Shown here: piece by piece, positions 11,655-21,812 of the stretch
Position numbering within the stretch: the first letter of the stretch is position 1
How the letters are laid out: every line of letters starts with the position of its first letter
DNA from: Porogramme epimiltina
Lineage: Eukaryota > Basidiomycota > Agaricomycetes > Polyporales > Polyporaceae
Direction of reading: 5' to 3'
Length of the DNA: 64,000 bases
NCBI GenBank assembly: GCA_900155495.1
Contig: FTLJ01000018.1
Location: forward strand, 1-64,000
Translations under genes and position numbers: made by a program
The notes under the pieces: model-generated
Databases searched by the model: none
Seen by the model: only the letters and a program-made list of their open reading frames with translations
Told to the model about the DNA's origin: nothing

Positions 11655-12342
11655 TAGACTTTTTCCAGACATAATGCATTACTATATTCCCCCGCGCCCT
11701 TATTTCTTTGTAGGTAACACTGGTCTTTTTGCGGCGTCGAAGGGCTTGGCGCAGACTCGGAGTAGCAATATGTCTGTACTAAGAACACTGTCGCAACTCG
11801 CTCGCTGTCGTGATGAAATGTATCGGTCCTAGTCTTTAATCCGCATCAGCAATCTCTCCCGAACGAGCAGCCTCAACCTATATCGAGACCATCGCGGCCC
11901 CTAACGGACCTAGGCACAGTCGTTACGTAGTCGGACCGTCGAGTCGACTGCACGCAAGTCTGCAAGCAAAGGCGCGCGGTGTGGTCGTGCTTCGAACGCG
12001 GCAGCATTTCGCACGAAGCTGTGAATCACGAATTCATGTCATATCCGAGGCCCTGCGCACGCAATGAGCCTACGGGACGCCTCCCGCAAGTAAATCTTCC
12101 ATGGCACGCTAAGCGGCGCGGGCCAACGCCCGGGAGCACACACGGGTAGTGTGAAAATAAAGTACATATACAGGCACAAGCCAGCGAGTGTGGGTGTGTT
12201 GTGGGTCGTGCGCCCTGGTCCCTCACCGTCGCCCATCATCACCTACACTCCTGCGCCGATGTCGCCATCGCCGCCACCGCCACCACCGGGCCCGCCGCCC
12301 TGATGCGCCATTCTTCGCAGTCGGTCGGCACCGCCGTGCGGG
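11655..12342. other. 3' flank of STRAP and of NYN copy 1
   Basis: No gene is seen. Near 12088 starts a segment containing AAGTAAATCTTCC that recurs at about 14608 and 17080 beyond the 3' end of each NYN-LOTUS copy, so this flank is part of the repeated unit. Confidence 0.55.
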
Positions 12343-14327
12343 CTACTTCTTGCCCGCCGCGGTCCAGCACAGCTCGACGTGCCTGTGCCCGTCTTTGAGC
12401 TCGCCTACGACCCGCACGATGCCGCGCGTGGCGGCGCGATCGATGTAGTGGCCGAGGCGGTCGACGCCCGCGCGCTCGTACAGCGCGGCGAGCGGGGGCG
12501 CTTCCTCGGAGAGCAGGGAGCCCAGCTGCGACGACTCGACGCGCGTGATCCCCATGGCGGACTGTCGGAGGAGGACCTTCAAGAGCGGCATAAACTCGGG
12601 TGGGATGCGATCGCTATTGGGGAGCAAGCTAACCGCCGCCGGGGGAGGGGCTGAGGAAGTGGATGGGGGTGCTGAGACAGTTGTAGCTGAAGGCTTCACT
12701 GGCGGTTTCGTTAGGCTTGACGCCTGAGTCCCTTTCTTAGGAGTGGCTACTCGAGTAGAAGAAGAGGTAGTCGGAGCTGGAGGAGCTGGGACAGGTGCTG
12801 GAGGGGGGTTGGAGGTGCGCGGCGGCGCGGCGGTAGGGACTTTGACACCACCGGAAGTCGGAGGAATAGACGCAGTAAGGGTTATAGTGGAAGTAGTGGT
12901 TGCGGTACCGGCAACGGCAGTCTCCGGGATTTCTGGGGCGGTTGTGAACGTGGAATATGAAGACTGGGAGCTGGGGCTCGAAACACCTCGCTCAACCAAT
13001 CGTGAAGGAATTGTGGTAGGGGTCGGAAGAAATGGAGGCGCGCAGGGGCGTAACTGAACTGGAGTTGTCGGAGTCATAGGCGGAGTCCGTCGAAAGCCGT
13101 CGACAATGTCTGATAAGGTAGGCCTCCCATTGGTAGTAAGGGCGAGCGCGGGCAAGCTAGTCCCATGAGGGGGTGGAGGTTCGCTAGAGGTTATGCTGGC
13201 CTGAAATTACCAATTATGAGTGTACTCTTTCGCCAAAGGGAAGTTCAGTCGCACCGAAGGCGTAGAGCTAGGGGTGGGAGTTGTTTTGGACGCCCTATCG
13301 TCGTCCTGACAGAGGGAAGCCTTTACCAAGGCAGGAATTACATTGGGGTTTGTCAATGTCTGCGAGAGGGAGTTATACCAGCATGGCCCCCTTGAAAAAT
13401 TGTGGGGCACTCACAGAGCTGCTACGAACATCTGAGGTTGTCGATTTCCCTGTGTTTATCTGGTGCCTTCCTGATGGAGACCTTTCTTGTTGTACTCCCC
13501 TACCGCCGCCCTGTTTCCAAGGCGAATCATGCTCTCCTGTGCCCAGGGCGTCTCGAATACTTGCCCTCGGGGAATAAGTGGGCGGCGGTTGCAAAGGAGA
13601 CGCGTTGGACATGGTTGCGTCACCTTGTGGCGTGAATGCTTTCCCGGTGTCGTTCAGGGCCGACGGAGCGCTCTTACTTAGCCTCCTTGAAAGGTTGGTG
13701 TCAGGACCTGGGGGTGTTCCATCAATAGATCGGGAGGGATCCGCAAGGAAATCATCTGGCCATTGGTAGACGGTATCCGCTTGGGCCTTGAGGCTGTTAT
13801 GGGCAGATTTTGGAGTCAAGACCACGACACGATACTGGCGCAAAGCAAGAATAGAGACGGCATATACGAAGTCGCGATCTCCGGAAATGAGGATTATGGT
13901 GGTTGGCGCTGGAGTATCGATCGCGTGCGCCATCATGTCCACTGTGAAAATAGGACGGCGTAATGATGTGAACCCTCGTCCCAAAAGGGGCTGTCGTGAA
14001 CTTACCCATGATCATCTTGTCTGCTACGTCTTTACGGCCGTTATGCGGGCAGTCGATAAGTGATAATCCACACGACTGAAGCTCTGAGCGCAGAGACAGC
14101 GCCTTAGGTGACATCTGCTCGGGATATTCGAGATACGCCTTGAATGTCTTGACGCTTCCATATTGATGTGCGAGATCGCGTATCCTGTTGACGATCTTGT
14201 GGGCAGGTTCCAAAGCCATTGATGGAAGTGCACAGTTTTCTGGGAGAAGCCTTCAGAGATTCTTCTAATAGTTTGAATGACGACGCTTACCGTAATCCCA
14301 AAATATGGCTACCGACTTCGAAGCCAT
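12343..14327 (-). CDS. NYN-domain protein with C-terminal OST-HTH/LOTUS-like domain (copy 1)
   Basis: First of three tandem paralogues. The N-terminal exon MASKSVAIFWDYG begins a NYN (PIN-like nuclease) fold. The next exon (13990-14260) carries IVNRIRDLAHQYGSVKTFKA and DCPHNGRKDVADKMIM, and the third (up to about 13955) carries VDMMAHAID, then IILISGDRDFVYAVSILALR. The acidic positions expected for catalysis (FWDY, the Asp of ADKMI and VDMM, SGDRDF) are present. A long Pro/Ser/Thr-rich linker follows (about 12660-13700, with an intron near 13200-13370). The C-terminal 90 residues (FMPLLKVLLRQSAMGITRV to the stop at 12343) resemble the OST-HTH/LOTUS winged helix, seen with NYN in MARF1-type RNA regulators. 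RNA cleavage is inferred. The ATG at 14327 directly follows a possible acceptor, so an upstream coding exon may exist. Confidence 0.78.
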
Positions 14328-14849
14328 CTTCTTAAAAACTAGTGTCACCTAGTACGGGATGCTACTAGTAGAGTGACGTGATGTGGTATCGTAGGTTTAG
14401 AATGCTGAGTGCAGTTTGAGATAGTACTGGGCGGTCATTCCAATGCGTTACATGCTTACCGCAATGTCTATATGCGAATGAGGGGAGATGGAGAGCAGTG
14501 AATACCCACGGGACACGGGTTGTCATCGTGAAGGTTTAGACAGGAAGGCTGTGCCTGTGTTAAGGTTCACTTACGTTGTCGGCGCTTCGACTCGGACTCC
14601 CTCCCTGAAGTAAACCTTCCATCATAAGCGGCGAGGGTCAGTGTTCGAGAGCGTGGATAGCACGAAAGCGTAATATGTCTACGGGCACAAGCCAGTGAAT
14701 GTATGTACGAGGTCTCCTCGGTGGCACGCATTGTCACCTACACTCCTGCACCAATGTTGCCATTACGATCCCCGCCGCCACCACACCCGCCGCCACCACA
14801 CCCGTCGCCCTGCGCCATTCTTCGCAGCCGGTCGGCACTGCCGTGTGGG
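14328..14849. other. Junction between NYN repeat units 1 and 2
   Basis: This holds the shortened 5' flank of copy 1, with splice donors near 14457 and 14575 on the minus strand. It then passes at about 14608 into the 3' flank of copy 2, which is recognisably the same sequence as at 12088 and 17080. Confidence 0.5.
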
Positions 14850-16398
14850 TTACTTTTTGCTCGTCGTAGGCCAGCATAACTCGACTTGCGCATTTCCATT
14901 TCTGAAATCGCCCACGACCTGTATGATGCCATGGGAGTCGGCGCACTTAACGTACTGGCGAAGGTTGTTAACACCCGCACTTTTGAACAGAACTCCGAGC
15001 GGGCACGTCTTCTCGGAGAGCAAGTAGGGGAGTTGTAAATATTGGACTTGCTTGTTCCCCAGTGCGTACTGTTGGAGGAGGATCTTCACCAGCGGTTTGA
15101 ACTCGGGCAGGGTGTTGTCTCCGGCGGGGTGCTTACTAGAATCCGGCGGTGTGGATGTAGGAGACATAGGGGCGGGTGGAGTAGGAGGTACGCTCGCCCC
15201 CGGAGAATGGGTGGATAGTAGTTGCAAAGTGAACGCGTCGGACATGCCAGTACCAAGTTCCGCCGTAGGCGTTGTCCTAGAGTCGTCCAGGATCTCCGGA
15301 ACGTTCTTCTTTGGATCCTTCGGCAGAGTGATGCTAGGACCGGAGGCAACGCTACGGGTAGAATGGGGAGAGTCCGATAGAAAGTCATCTGGCCACCGGT
15401 AGACTGCTTCCGCTTGATTTCTGAGACCATTGTGGACGCTAGCATTCATGTTCATGACCACTATGCGATACTGGCGTAATGCAAGGACGGAAACGGCATA
15501 CACGAAGTCGCGGTCCCCAGAGATGAGGATTATGGTGGCTGGTGCAGGGGTATCAAACGCATGGGCCATCATGTCCACTGAGACATGTCATCATAAATCA
15601 TAACGCGATAAGTCTCAAATATAGTTGTGAACTCACCGATGATCATTTTGTCTGCGATGTCTTTACAGCCATTGTTTGGGCAGTCAGTGATAGATACACC
15701 GCATGACGGGAGCTCAGAGCGTATTGAAGCCTCTTTGGGAGTCATCTGCTCCGGACATCGCATGTATGCCTTGAAAGCCGTGACGCTTCCGTACAGATGC
15801 GCGAGAGCACGTATCCTATTGAGAATTTCGTGTGTAGGGACCAAAGTCGTCGATGGAAGAGGACAATTTTCTGAGACCGGAAATTAGAGCTTCTCTACGT
15901 GGGTGTATCTTGTGGTACTTGCCATAGTCCCAAAAAATAGCTACGGATTTGAAAGGAGCGTTGTCGGAGGTTCCCTAAACGCGGTGTTGTGTAAGTCGTA
16001 TATCATTGGGGTTCAAACAAAATGCTGTGGAAAGTCAAGAATCACATTCAGCCAAGTTTGTGTGTAACCCTTAGCATCGATAACTTACAGAATTGACTGT
16101 ATGAGTGTGGAACAAGGCGGAATGCGGGGCACACCCTGAGCGGACACCAATTGTCATCAGAGGATTCCAACCAAAACGCTGTGTATCAGGGCTTACGTTG
16201 ATGGCGTGTATGGTGCTGCTGCGGCACTGCAGCGAATTGTTCGTGCTGGCCAAAGTACTTGAATGGAGAACCGAACCGTGAAGCAAGCGGTTCTGTGCCT
16301 AGAGGAGACAACTTATGTTAAATACGATGGTTCGGCCGGGAGCTCTAAGTTGTAAAGCATGATGCCTTACGTGGCGTGGAGGGGTTGTATGTTTGCAT
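14850..16398 (-). CDS. NYN-domain protein with C-terminal OST-HTH/LOTUS-like domain (copy 2)
   Basis: Second paralogue, with the shortest linker. I propose five or more exons: a 28-nt start exon (16398-16371, MQTYNPSTP), exon 16298-16197 containing FKYFGQHEQFAAVPQQ, a 47-nt exon 16135-16089, then from 15974 DNAPFKSVAIFWDYG. All phases agree at these junctions. The next exons carry IVNSIR-like and DCPNNGCKDIADKMII sequence (15569-15840), then MMAHAFDTPAPATIILISGD and RDFVYAVSVLALRQYRIVV (15480-15578). The nuclease acidic residues are kept. The last exon runs without interruption to the stop at 14850, with the LOTUS-like block FKPLVKILLQQYALGNKQV and SAGVNNLRQYVKCADSHGI. The start exon is the least certain part. 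The role is presumably RNA processing or decay, by analogy with MARF1-like proteins. Confidence 0.72.
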
Positions 16399-17276
16399 CG
16401 GTGCCAACGGGACATATTCTCCCGGCCGGCGACACTAAGTTTATAGTCAATACGCAAGCTATCCAGTATGAATGAGAGTGCATAGTTACAACTCCAAGCT
16501 TTCGGGGACTATAACGCTTTCGTAGAGGTTCGCGCCCGCCCCGCTCGCTACGGGGTACTCTATGAAGTTGGAAACGGGAAATTTCAGACGGCCTCCAAGA
16601 TGGATTCTTGGTCCCCAGCCAGTGAAGGTGGTGTGGCATTTTCGGAATACTGCGTATGAAGTGTGATCAACAGACAGCGCGACGGGGAGAATTTGTTAGC
16701 TTGGACGATCGACCAAATCGAACTTCAAGCTTAAGAGTGTTCACTCACGGGCGCTACTGGCATGCCACGTCGGTGCAGGTCGATGACGTAAAATGTCCCC
16801 AACCGCCATCGACTCCATCTCAATTCCCACTCTCTACACTCTGCAGCGCTACCCTGAACAAACCGTGTCTACTACATCGTCCTCCTAAAAGAGCCCTGCG
16901 CAGGGTGGCGGCACGTGCACGGGTATGCGGCGCAGACGAACGGGCTCCCAGTCAGTCGCGTGGAGAAGTTGTGCTTTGATACCGCAATAATTCGCACTAA
17001 ATCACAAATCCGTGTCGCGTCCCACCCATGCGAAGTCCTAGGCAGTACACATTGAGCTTACCGAACCCTCCAAACGCTCAAGTAAATCTTCCGTAACGGA
17101 CTAAGAGGTGTAGGTCAGTGCGCGAGAGCAGGCATGACATGAAAATGCAGTGCGTCCATAGGTATAAATGAGTGAATGTCCGCAAACTGTGAACCGCAGG
17201 TCCTTCAGTGTGACCCATGACCACCCACACTCCTACACCAACGTCGCCATCATAACCACCGCTGGCACCGTCGCCA
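16399..17276. repeat. 5' flank of NYN copy 2, duplicated upstream of copy 3
   Basis: Sequence at 16600-16830 recurs at about 19430-19660 (offset about 2.83 kb), including the stretch encoding HHLHWLGTKNP in the minus frame and the block TGTCCCCAACCGCCATCGAC. It is presumably the promoter region of copy 2. From about 17080 the sequence changes to the 3' flank of copy 3. No separate gene is supported, although open frames of about 90 codons are kept in both copies (16367-16639 and 19198-19476, minus). Confidence 0.6.
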
Positions 17277-19127
17277 CTACCTCCGCCACACTGGCGCGCC
17301 ATTCTTTGCAGTCGGTCGACGCCGCCATGTGGGCCACTTCTGGCTCATCCCAGACACGCGTAGCTCAATGTACACGCCCTTCTCCATGGGCTGACGCACG
17401 ACCCGTAAGATGCCGAGCGTGGCGGCACGCTGAACGTACTGGCGGAGGTTGGCCACACCCGCGCTTTCGAATAGCAGGTCGACCCTCGAGTATACTTCTT
17501 TGGTGAGAGATTCCGAGAGCTGTACCCACTTGACGCGCTTGTTCCCTGCGGTCGACTGGCGGCGGAGGACCCTCACGAGCGGTTCGAATTCAGGTGTGAT
17601 AACGTTGTTGCCGATGGGCACGCCAGACTTCCACGATGCGGCGGGTGCTGGTGCGGCTGGAGCGGGAAATTTTACTGGAGTCGAGCTTGGGGCGGGTTTC
17701 GCAGGGGTAGTGATTCGGCTGGAAGTAGAAGAGGTTGAGGTAGTAGCAGGGTGGGTGGTGGAGGACGGCGGTGCAGCGATCAATACAGGTACGCGACCGG
17801 AAGTAGGGCTTGTAGAATCCACAGGGAGTGTGGATTTAGCGGCGGAGATGGCGGGGGACACGGAGGTCATCTGAGAGGGGATTTTAGATAAGCCTCATCC
17901 AGGTAAAAGTACACGTACAGAGGTTGTAGGGCTTGGAGGCGGATGGAGCCGAGACGTCTCATCACCGTTCTGATCGGTCACAGCTTTTTGAACAGAAGAA
18001 CCATCAGAGGATATTGAGGTCTGCTAGTGGGGGGAGTTACAACGGGGCTGCTCTCAGTAGACTAGTTGGGACGACTGACAAGGATATGTGAGGTTGACGT
18101 CTTCTCTTCATTTGTTTGGTGCGTCCCCGGCGATGACGCCAGCTGTGAATCCGCAGTGCCGTCTGGTTCCTGGGCTGCCTTGCGTTGTCCTGTACCCGGC
18201 GCACACCCAACGCTCGCCCGGGATAAGTTCGATAAAAAGTCATCCGGCCACTGGTAGACCGCATCTGCTTGATTTATGAGGCCGAAGTGGGTTCGGTCTC
18301 TCTCGGCTATGACCACTACACGATGCTGGCGTGATGCAAGGACGGAAACTGCGTACATGAAGTCACGGTCTCCGGACATGAGGATTATGGTGGTCGGTGC
18401 GGGGTTCTCGATCGCATGGGCCATCATATCCACTAAGAAGTGTCACATTCAGTCATAATACGATTGGCCTCTGAGCTCACCAATGATCATCTTGTCTGCG
18501 ACGTCTTTACGGCCCTGGTGTGGGCAATCAATGAGCGATAAGCCGTAGGACTGCAGCTCTGAGCGTAACGAAGATGGCATCTTCTCCATATGTTGCATGT
18601 ATACCCTAAAAGTCGTGATGCTTCCGTACTGGTGTGCGATAGTACGTATCCTGTTGACAATATCGGGCGCGGGGTCCCAAGATGTCGATGGAAATGGGCA
18701 GTTTTCTGATAATAAGGTTAGAGTAGTCATATGAAAGTGTACCTCACGGTGCTTACCATAATCCCAAAAGATAGCTACGGGATTCAAAGCCGCGTTGTCG
18801 GTGGTTGCCTGAACTCGGTGTTGTGTAAGCCGTATATTATCCGGGTTCAAATAAAAGAATGATAGAAAGTCAGTAGTCACTTCCAGCCAAGTGTGCGTTT
18901 GCGCCGCTTGTCATCACAAACTTACCGAAGTCGCCGCATCAGAGTGGAAGGAGGCGGAATGCGCAGGATAGTCTGAGAGGATACTGGCTATCAGCGGGGT
19001 CGTTCGAAGCAAAATGCGCGTTGGGGCTGACGTCGATGGCGCTTATAGCACTGCTGCGGCACTGTAGTAAAACGATCGTGCTGGCCAAAGTATTTGAAAG
19101 GAACGGCGACTCGTGAGACCAGCGGTG
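17277..19127 (-). CDS. NYN-domain protein with C-terminal OST-HTH/LOTUS-like domain (copy 3)
   Basis: Third tandem paralogue. Exons seen are one from 19127 with PFKYFGQHDRFTTVPQQ, a 47-nt exon ending at 18926 (YPAHSASFHSDAATS), one from 18808 with DNAALNPVAIFWDYG, then IVNRIRTIAHQYGS and DCPHQGRKDVADKMII (18480-18700), and MMAHAIENPAPTTIILMSGD with RDFMYAVSVLASRQHRVVV (18300-18433). Nuclease acidic residues are intact. A linker with one or two introns lies at 17870-18065. The LOTUS-like end reads FEPLVRVLRRQSTAGNKRV and ESAGVANLRQYVQRAATLGI. Where copies 1 and 2 stop after a Lys pair, copy 3 reads on for about 18 basic residues to 17277. The first exon was not found: the ATG proposed for copy 2 is not conserved here, so this 5' end is partial. 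Confidence 0.7.
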
Positions 19128-19875
19128 CTAGGTATAGAGAGGGTGGCCCTGTATCCAAATCAATGCCTCAGCCAGGAGCACTGTAAATGGCGGTGTCTTA
19201 CGTGGCCTGCGGAGGTCGCATGTTCGGACCGGCTTTAGTGACGGGGCATATTCTCCGGGCCGCCAGCACTGAGTATATAGTCAATACGCAAAGTAGCCGG
19301 TATAAATAATAGTGCATAGCTACCAAATCGAGCTTTAGAGCTCTATAATACTTCCCTAACGCTTTGTGCTCGGCCCGCTCACCAAGGAGTGCTCTGCCAA
19401 GAATTTGATACTGAGGAAGTCCAGACGACTTCCCACATGGATTCTTGGTCCCCAGCCAGTGAAGGTGGGGAGGCATTCTTGGGTAGCGGAGTATGAGGCA
19501 CGATCAACAGATAGCACAACGGAGAGAACTCGTTACCTTGGACGATCAACCAAATGCAACTCCAAGTCGGCAGGTGTTCGAGTGCTGGCTCACGGGCGCT
19601 ACTGGGTATTCTCCATTGGCGCAGAATGATGACGTAAAGTGTCCCCAACCGCCATCGACCTGGTCAACGTCTTGCATTTTGGGCGATGCATCTGTCTTCA
19701 GTTTCGCTTGTCTGGGGCAGCTGATCGAGGTTCTGAGGCTGCTCAACCATTCGCCGTTGGCGAACCGTTGCTAAAGCTCCTTGGGGAGATCACAAGAATC
19801 CCATGACAGCCTCATGACCGTACTTCGAATCCTGTATACGGCACCAAACACGTCGAGCACATTCCCTGGGCACTG
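19128..19875. repeat. 5' flank of NYN copy 3, end of the tandem array
   Basis: This matches the flank of copy 2 (16240-16830) up to about 19660, where the similarity stops. The remainder up to the SDR promoter looks unique. The array as a whole therefore spans about 12.09-19.66 kb in three units of about 2.5 kb. Confidence 0.6.
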
Positions 19876-19880
19876 TATAA
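19876..19880 (+). promoter_or_regulatory. TATA-like box of the SDR gene
   Basis: TATAA lies 97 bp upstream of the ATG at 19973, a usual fungal distance. Confidence 0.4.
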
Positions 19881-19972
19881 GTACTGGTCTGCTCCCTATT
19901 GCTGCCATATCGCGACAGTCGACTCCCTCTTTTCACCCATCCTTTACAGTTTGCGGCGCTCCTCCAAACGCA

Positions 19973-21812
19973 ATGCTCTTTAATTTCGGCTCGTCTATGC
20001 TGCGCCGCACCAGCGGTCTCGCCACTGTGGGGCGGCTCACCCGCGCCAACTTCTCCAGCACCGCCAGACTCCACGAAGAAGCCGCCACACACCTGAAGAA
20101 GACGGGCGTCATGCCCGCGTACGGCCCAGTGGGCGTCGCAAAGGCCCTCGAAGCCTCCCCTTCCTCACGTACGCCGCCTTCCCCCGCGAGCCGCGTCTCC
20201 CCCCCCCCTCAGCGCCTCCTAACACCCTCCCCACCCGCCAGCGTCGAAGCCCACGCTCTTCGCGCACGAGTTCTCGCTCGCGGACCGCGTCGCGCTCGTC
20301 TCGGGCGCGAACCGCGGGCTGGGGCTCGAGATGGCGCTCGCGCTCGTCGAGGCGGGCGCGCGCGCCGTCTACTGCGTCGACCTGCCCAAGGAGCCCGGCG
20401 CGGAGTGGCGGCACGTGCGCGAGTACGCGGCGCGCATGGAGGGGCTGCCCAGTGAAGGACGCCTCGAGTACGTCAGCGCGGACGTGCGCGACCAGGAGGC
20501 GATGTGGGACGTCGGCGAGCTCGTGGGGCGCCGCGAGGGCCGCATGGACGCGTGCGTCGCCGCGGCGGGCGTGCTGAAGGCGCACACGGACTGCCTGGAG
20601 TACCCGCGGCAGCAGTTCCAGGACGTGAGTTTTTCTTCGTGGATATCCATTTGCGCATGCGCGCGCGGCGCTGCTGCACCCCCCCCCTCTGCGGACGCCA
20701 CACCATCTGAACCTTCGCTGCGGACGGCTGGGAGCGCGTTCCAGCTAGGTGACTCGCGTACCCGGATGGCGCTACGTGAGACGTGACTGCATGCACGGTT
20801 CATGTCCGTCAAGTGGCGTCTAGGACGATGCGCGCACGTACTAGGGCCGTGCGCGTGCTGACATTTTCCCGGCGTTCACAGGTCATGGACGTCAACGTCA
20901 ACGGCGTTTTGTTCACTGCGCAGGCCGCGGGCCGCCAGATGGCCAAGTTCGGGAACGGCGGGAGCATCATCCTCATCGCGAGCATGAGCGGGAGCATTAC
21001 GAACAAGGTGCGTCGCCGCGCCATGATCCGCCCCGACGTGGCTCCGCCCGCGCAGGCGCGCTCGGGGCGCGCCCCCGGGCTGCGCGCGGGCGACGCGCCC
21101 GACCTCGGGAGCCTGAGGGGGGAAACTGACGTGTCCGCTCGCCCGCGCCCGCGGGTGCACAGGATCACGCGTGGGTGTCGTACAACACATCGAAATCGGC
21201 GGTGCTGCAGATGGGGCGCAGCATGGCCTGCGAGCTGGGGCCCCAGCGCATCCGCGTCAACACGCTCAGCCCGGGACACATCTACACAAAGTGCGTCTTC
21301 CCCGCGGTTGTGTCCGCGCGCGCGCGTCTCCCGCCGCTTGCTTCGCCGTCACAGCGCGGCGCGCCGTGGAGGTCGCGACGTCGTCGTCCGCTTCGTCGCG
21401 CGGTGACCGGTCGACGCTCCGGCGTGTTTCGAGGAAGCCGATTGCCTCGGTCTGCTCCCGGCGCCAGCATTTTTCTGCGGCTGACGGCGCCAGGCTCCAA
21501 TTCAGACGCGAGGGCTGACCGCCCTGGCGCATCTTTTCACAGTATGACCGCAGCGTATCTTGATACCCAGCCGCACCTGCTGGACAAGTGGGCGAGCCTG
21601 AACCCGCTCGGGCGGATCGGGCGCCCCGACGAGTTGCGCGGCGTGGTGACCTGGCTCGCGAGCGACGCGAGCACGTTCTGCACGGGGTCCGAGTACGTCT
21701 CTTCCGCCGCGTGTGCCATTCGTGGGCTTGGGTAACGCTAACCGCCGGAACCACGCCCGGGGTGACGTCCATCTGCAGCATCCTCGTGAGCGGTGGCCAT
21801 CATGCGTGGTGA
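19973..21812 (+). CDS. Short-chain dehydrogenase/reductase, probably mitochondrial (sorbose reductase/arabinitol dehydrogenase type)
   Basis: A classical SDR. The first exon starts MLFNFGSSMLRRTSGLATVG and is rich in Arg, Ser and Thr with few acids, resembling a mitochondrial presequence, and ends near YGPVGVAKALEASPSS. After an intron (about 20168-20240) comes FAHEFSLADRVALVSGANRG with the nucleotide-binding glycine motif SGANRGLG. The next exon has VMDVNVNGVLFTAQAAGRQM and the Ser-bearing SIILIASMSG (20883-21008). The exon from about 21165 carries the active-site YNTSK and LGPQRIRVNTLSPGHIYTK. The exon from 21544 covers LNPLGRIGRPDELRGVVTWL. A final 34-nt exon (from 21779) completes SDILVSGGHHAW, the usual SDR C-terminal pattern. 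The catalytic Ser, Tyr and Lys are all present. Sugar or polyol substrate is inferred only from general resemblance to fungal D-arabinitol and sorbose reductases. Confidence 0.88.

Noticed and set aside
12088..19660. NYN array considered as a transposon carrying its own genes
   Set aside because: No terminal inverted repeats, target-site duplications, transposase or reverse transcriptase were seen; tandem gene duplication explains the repeats.
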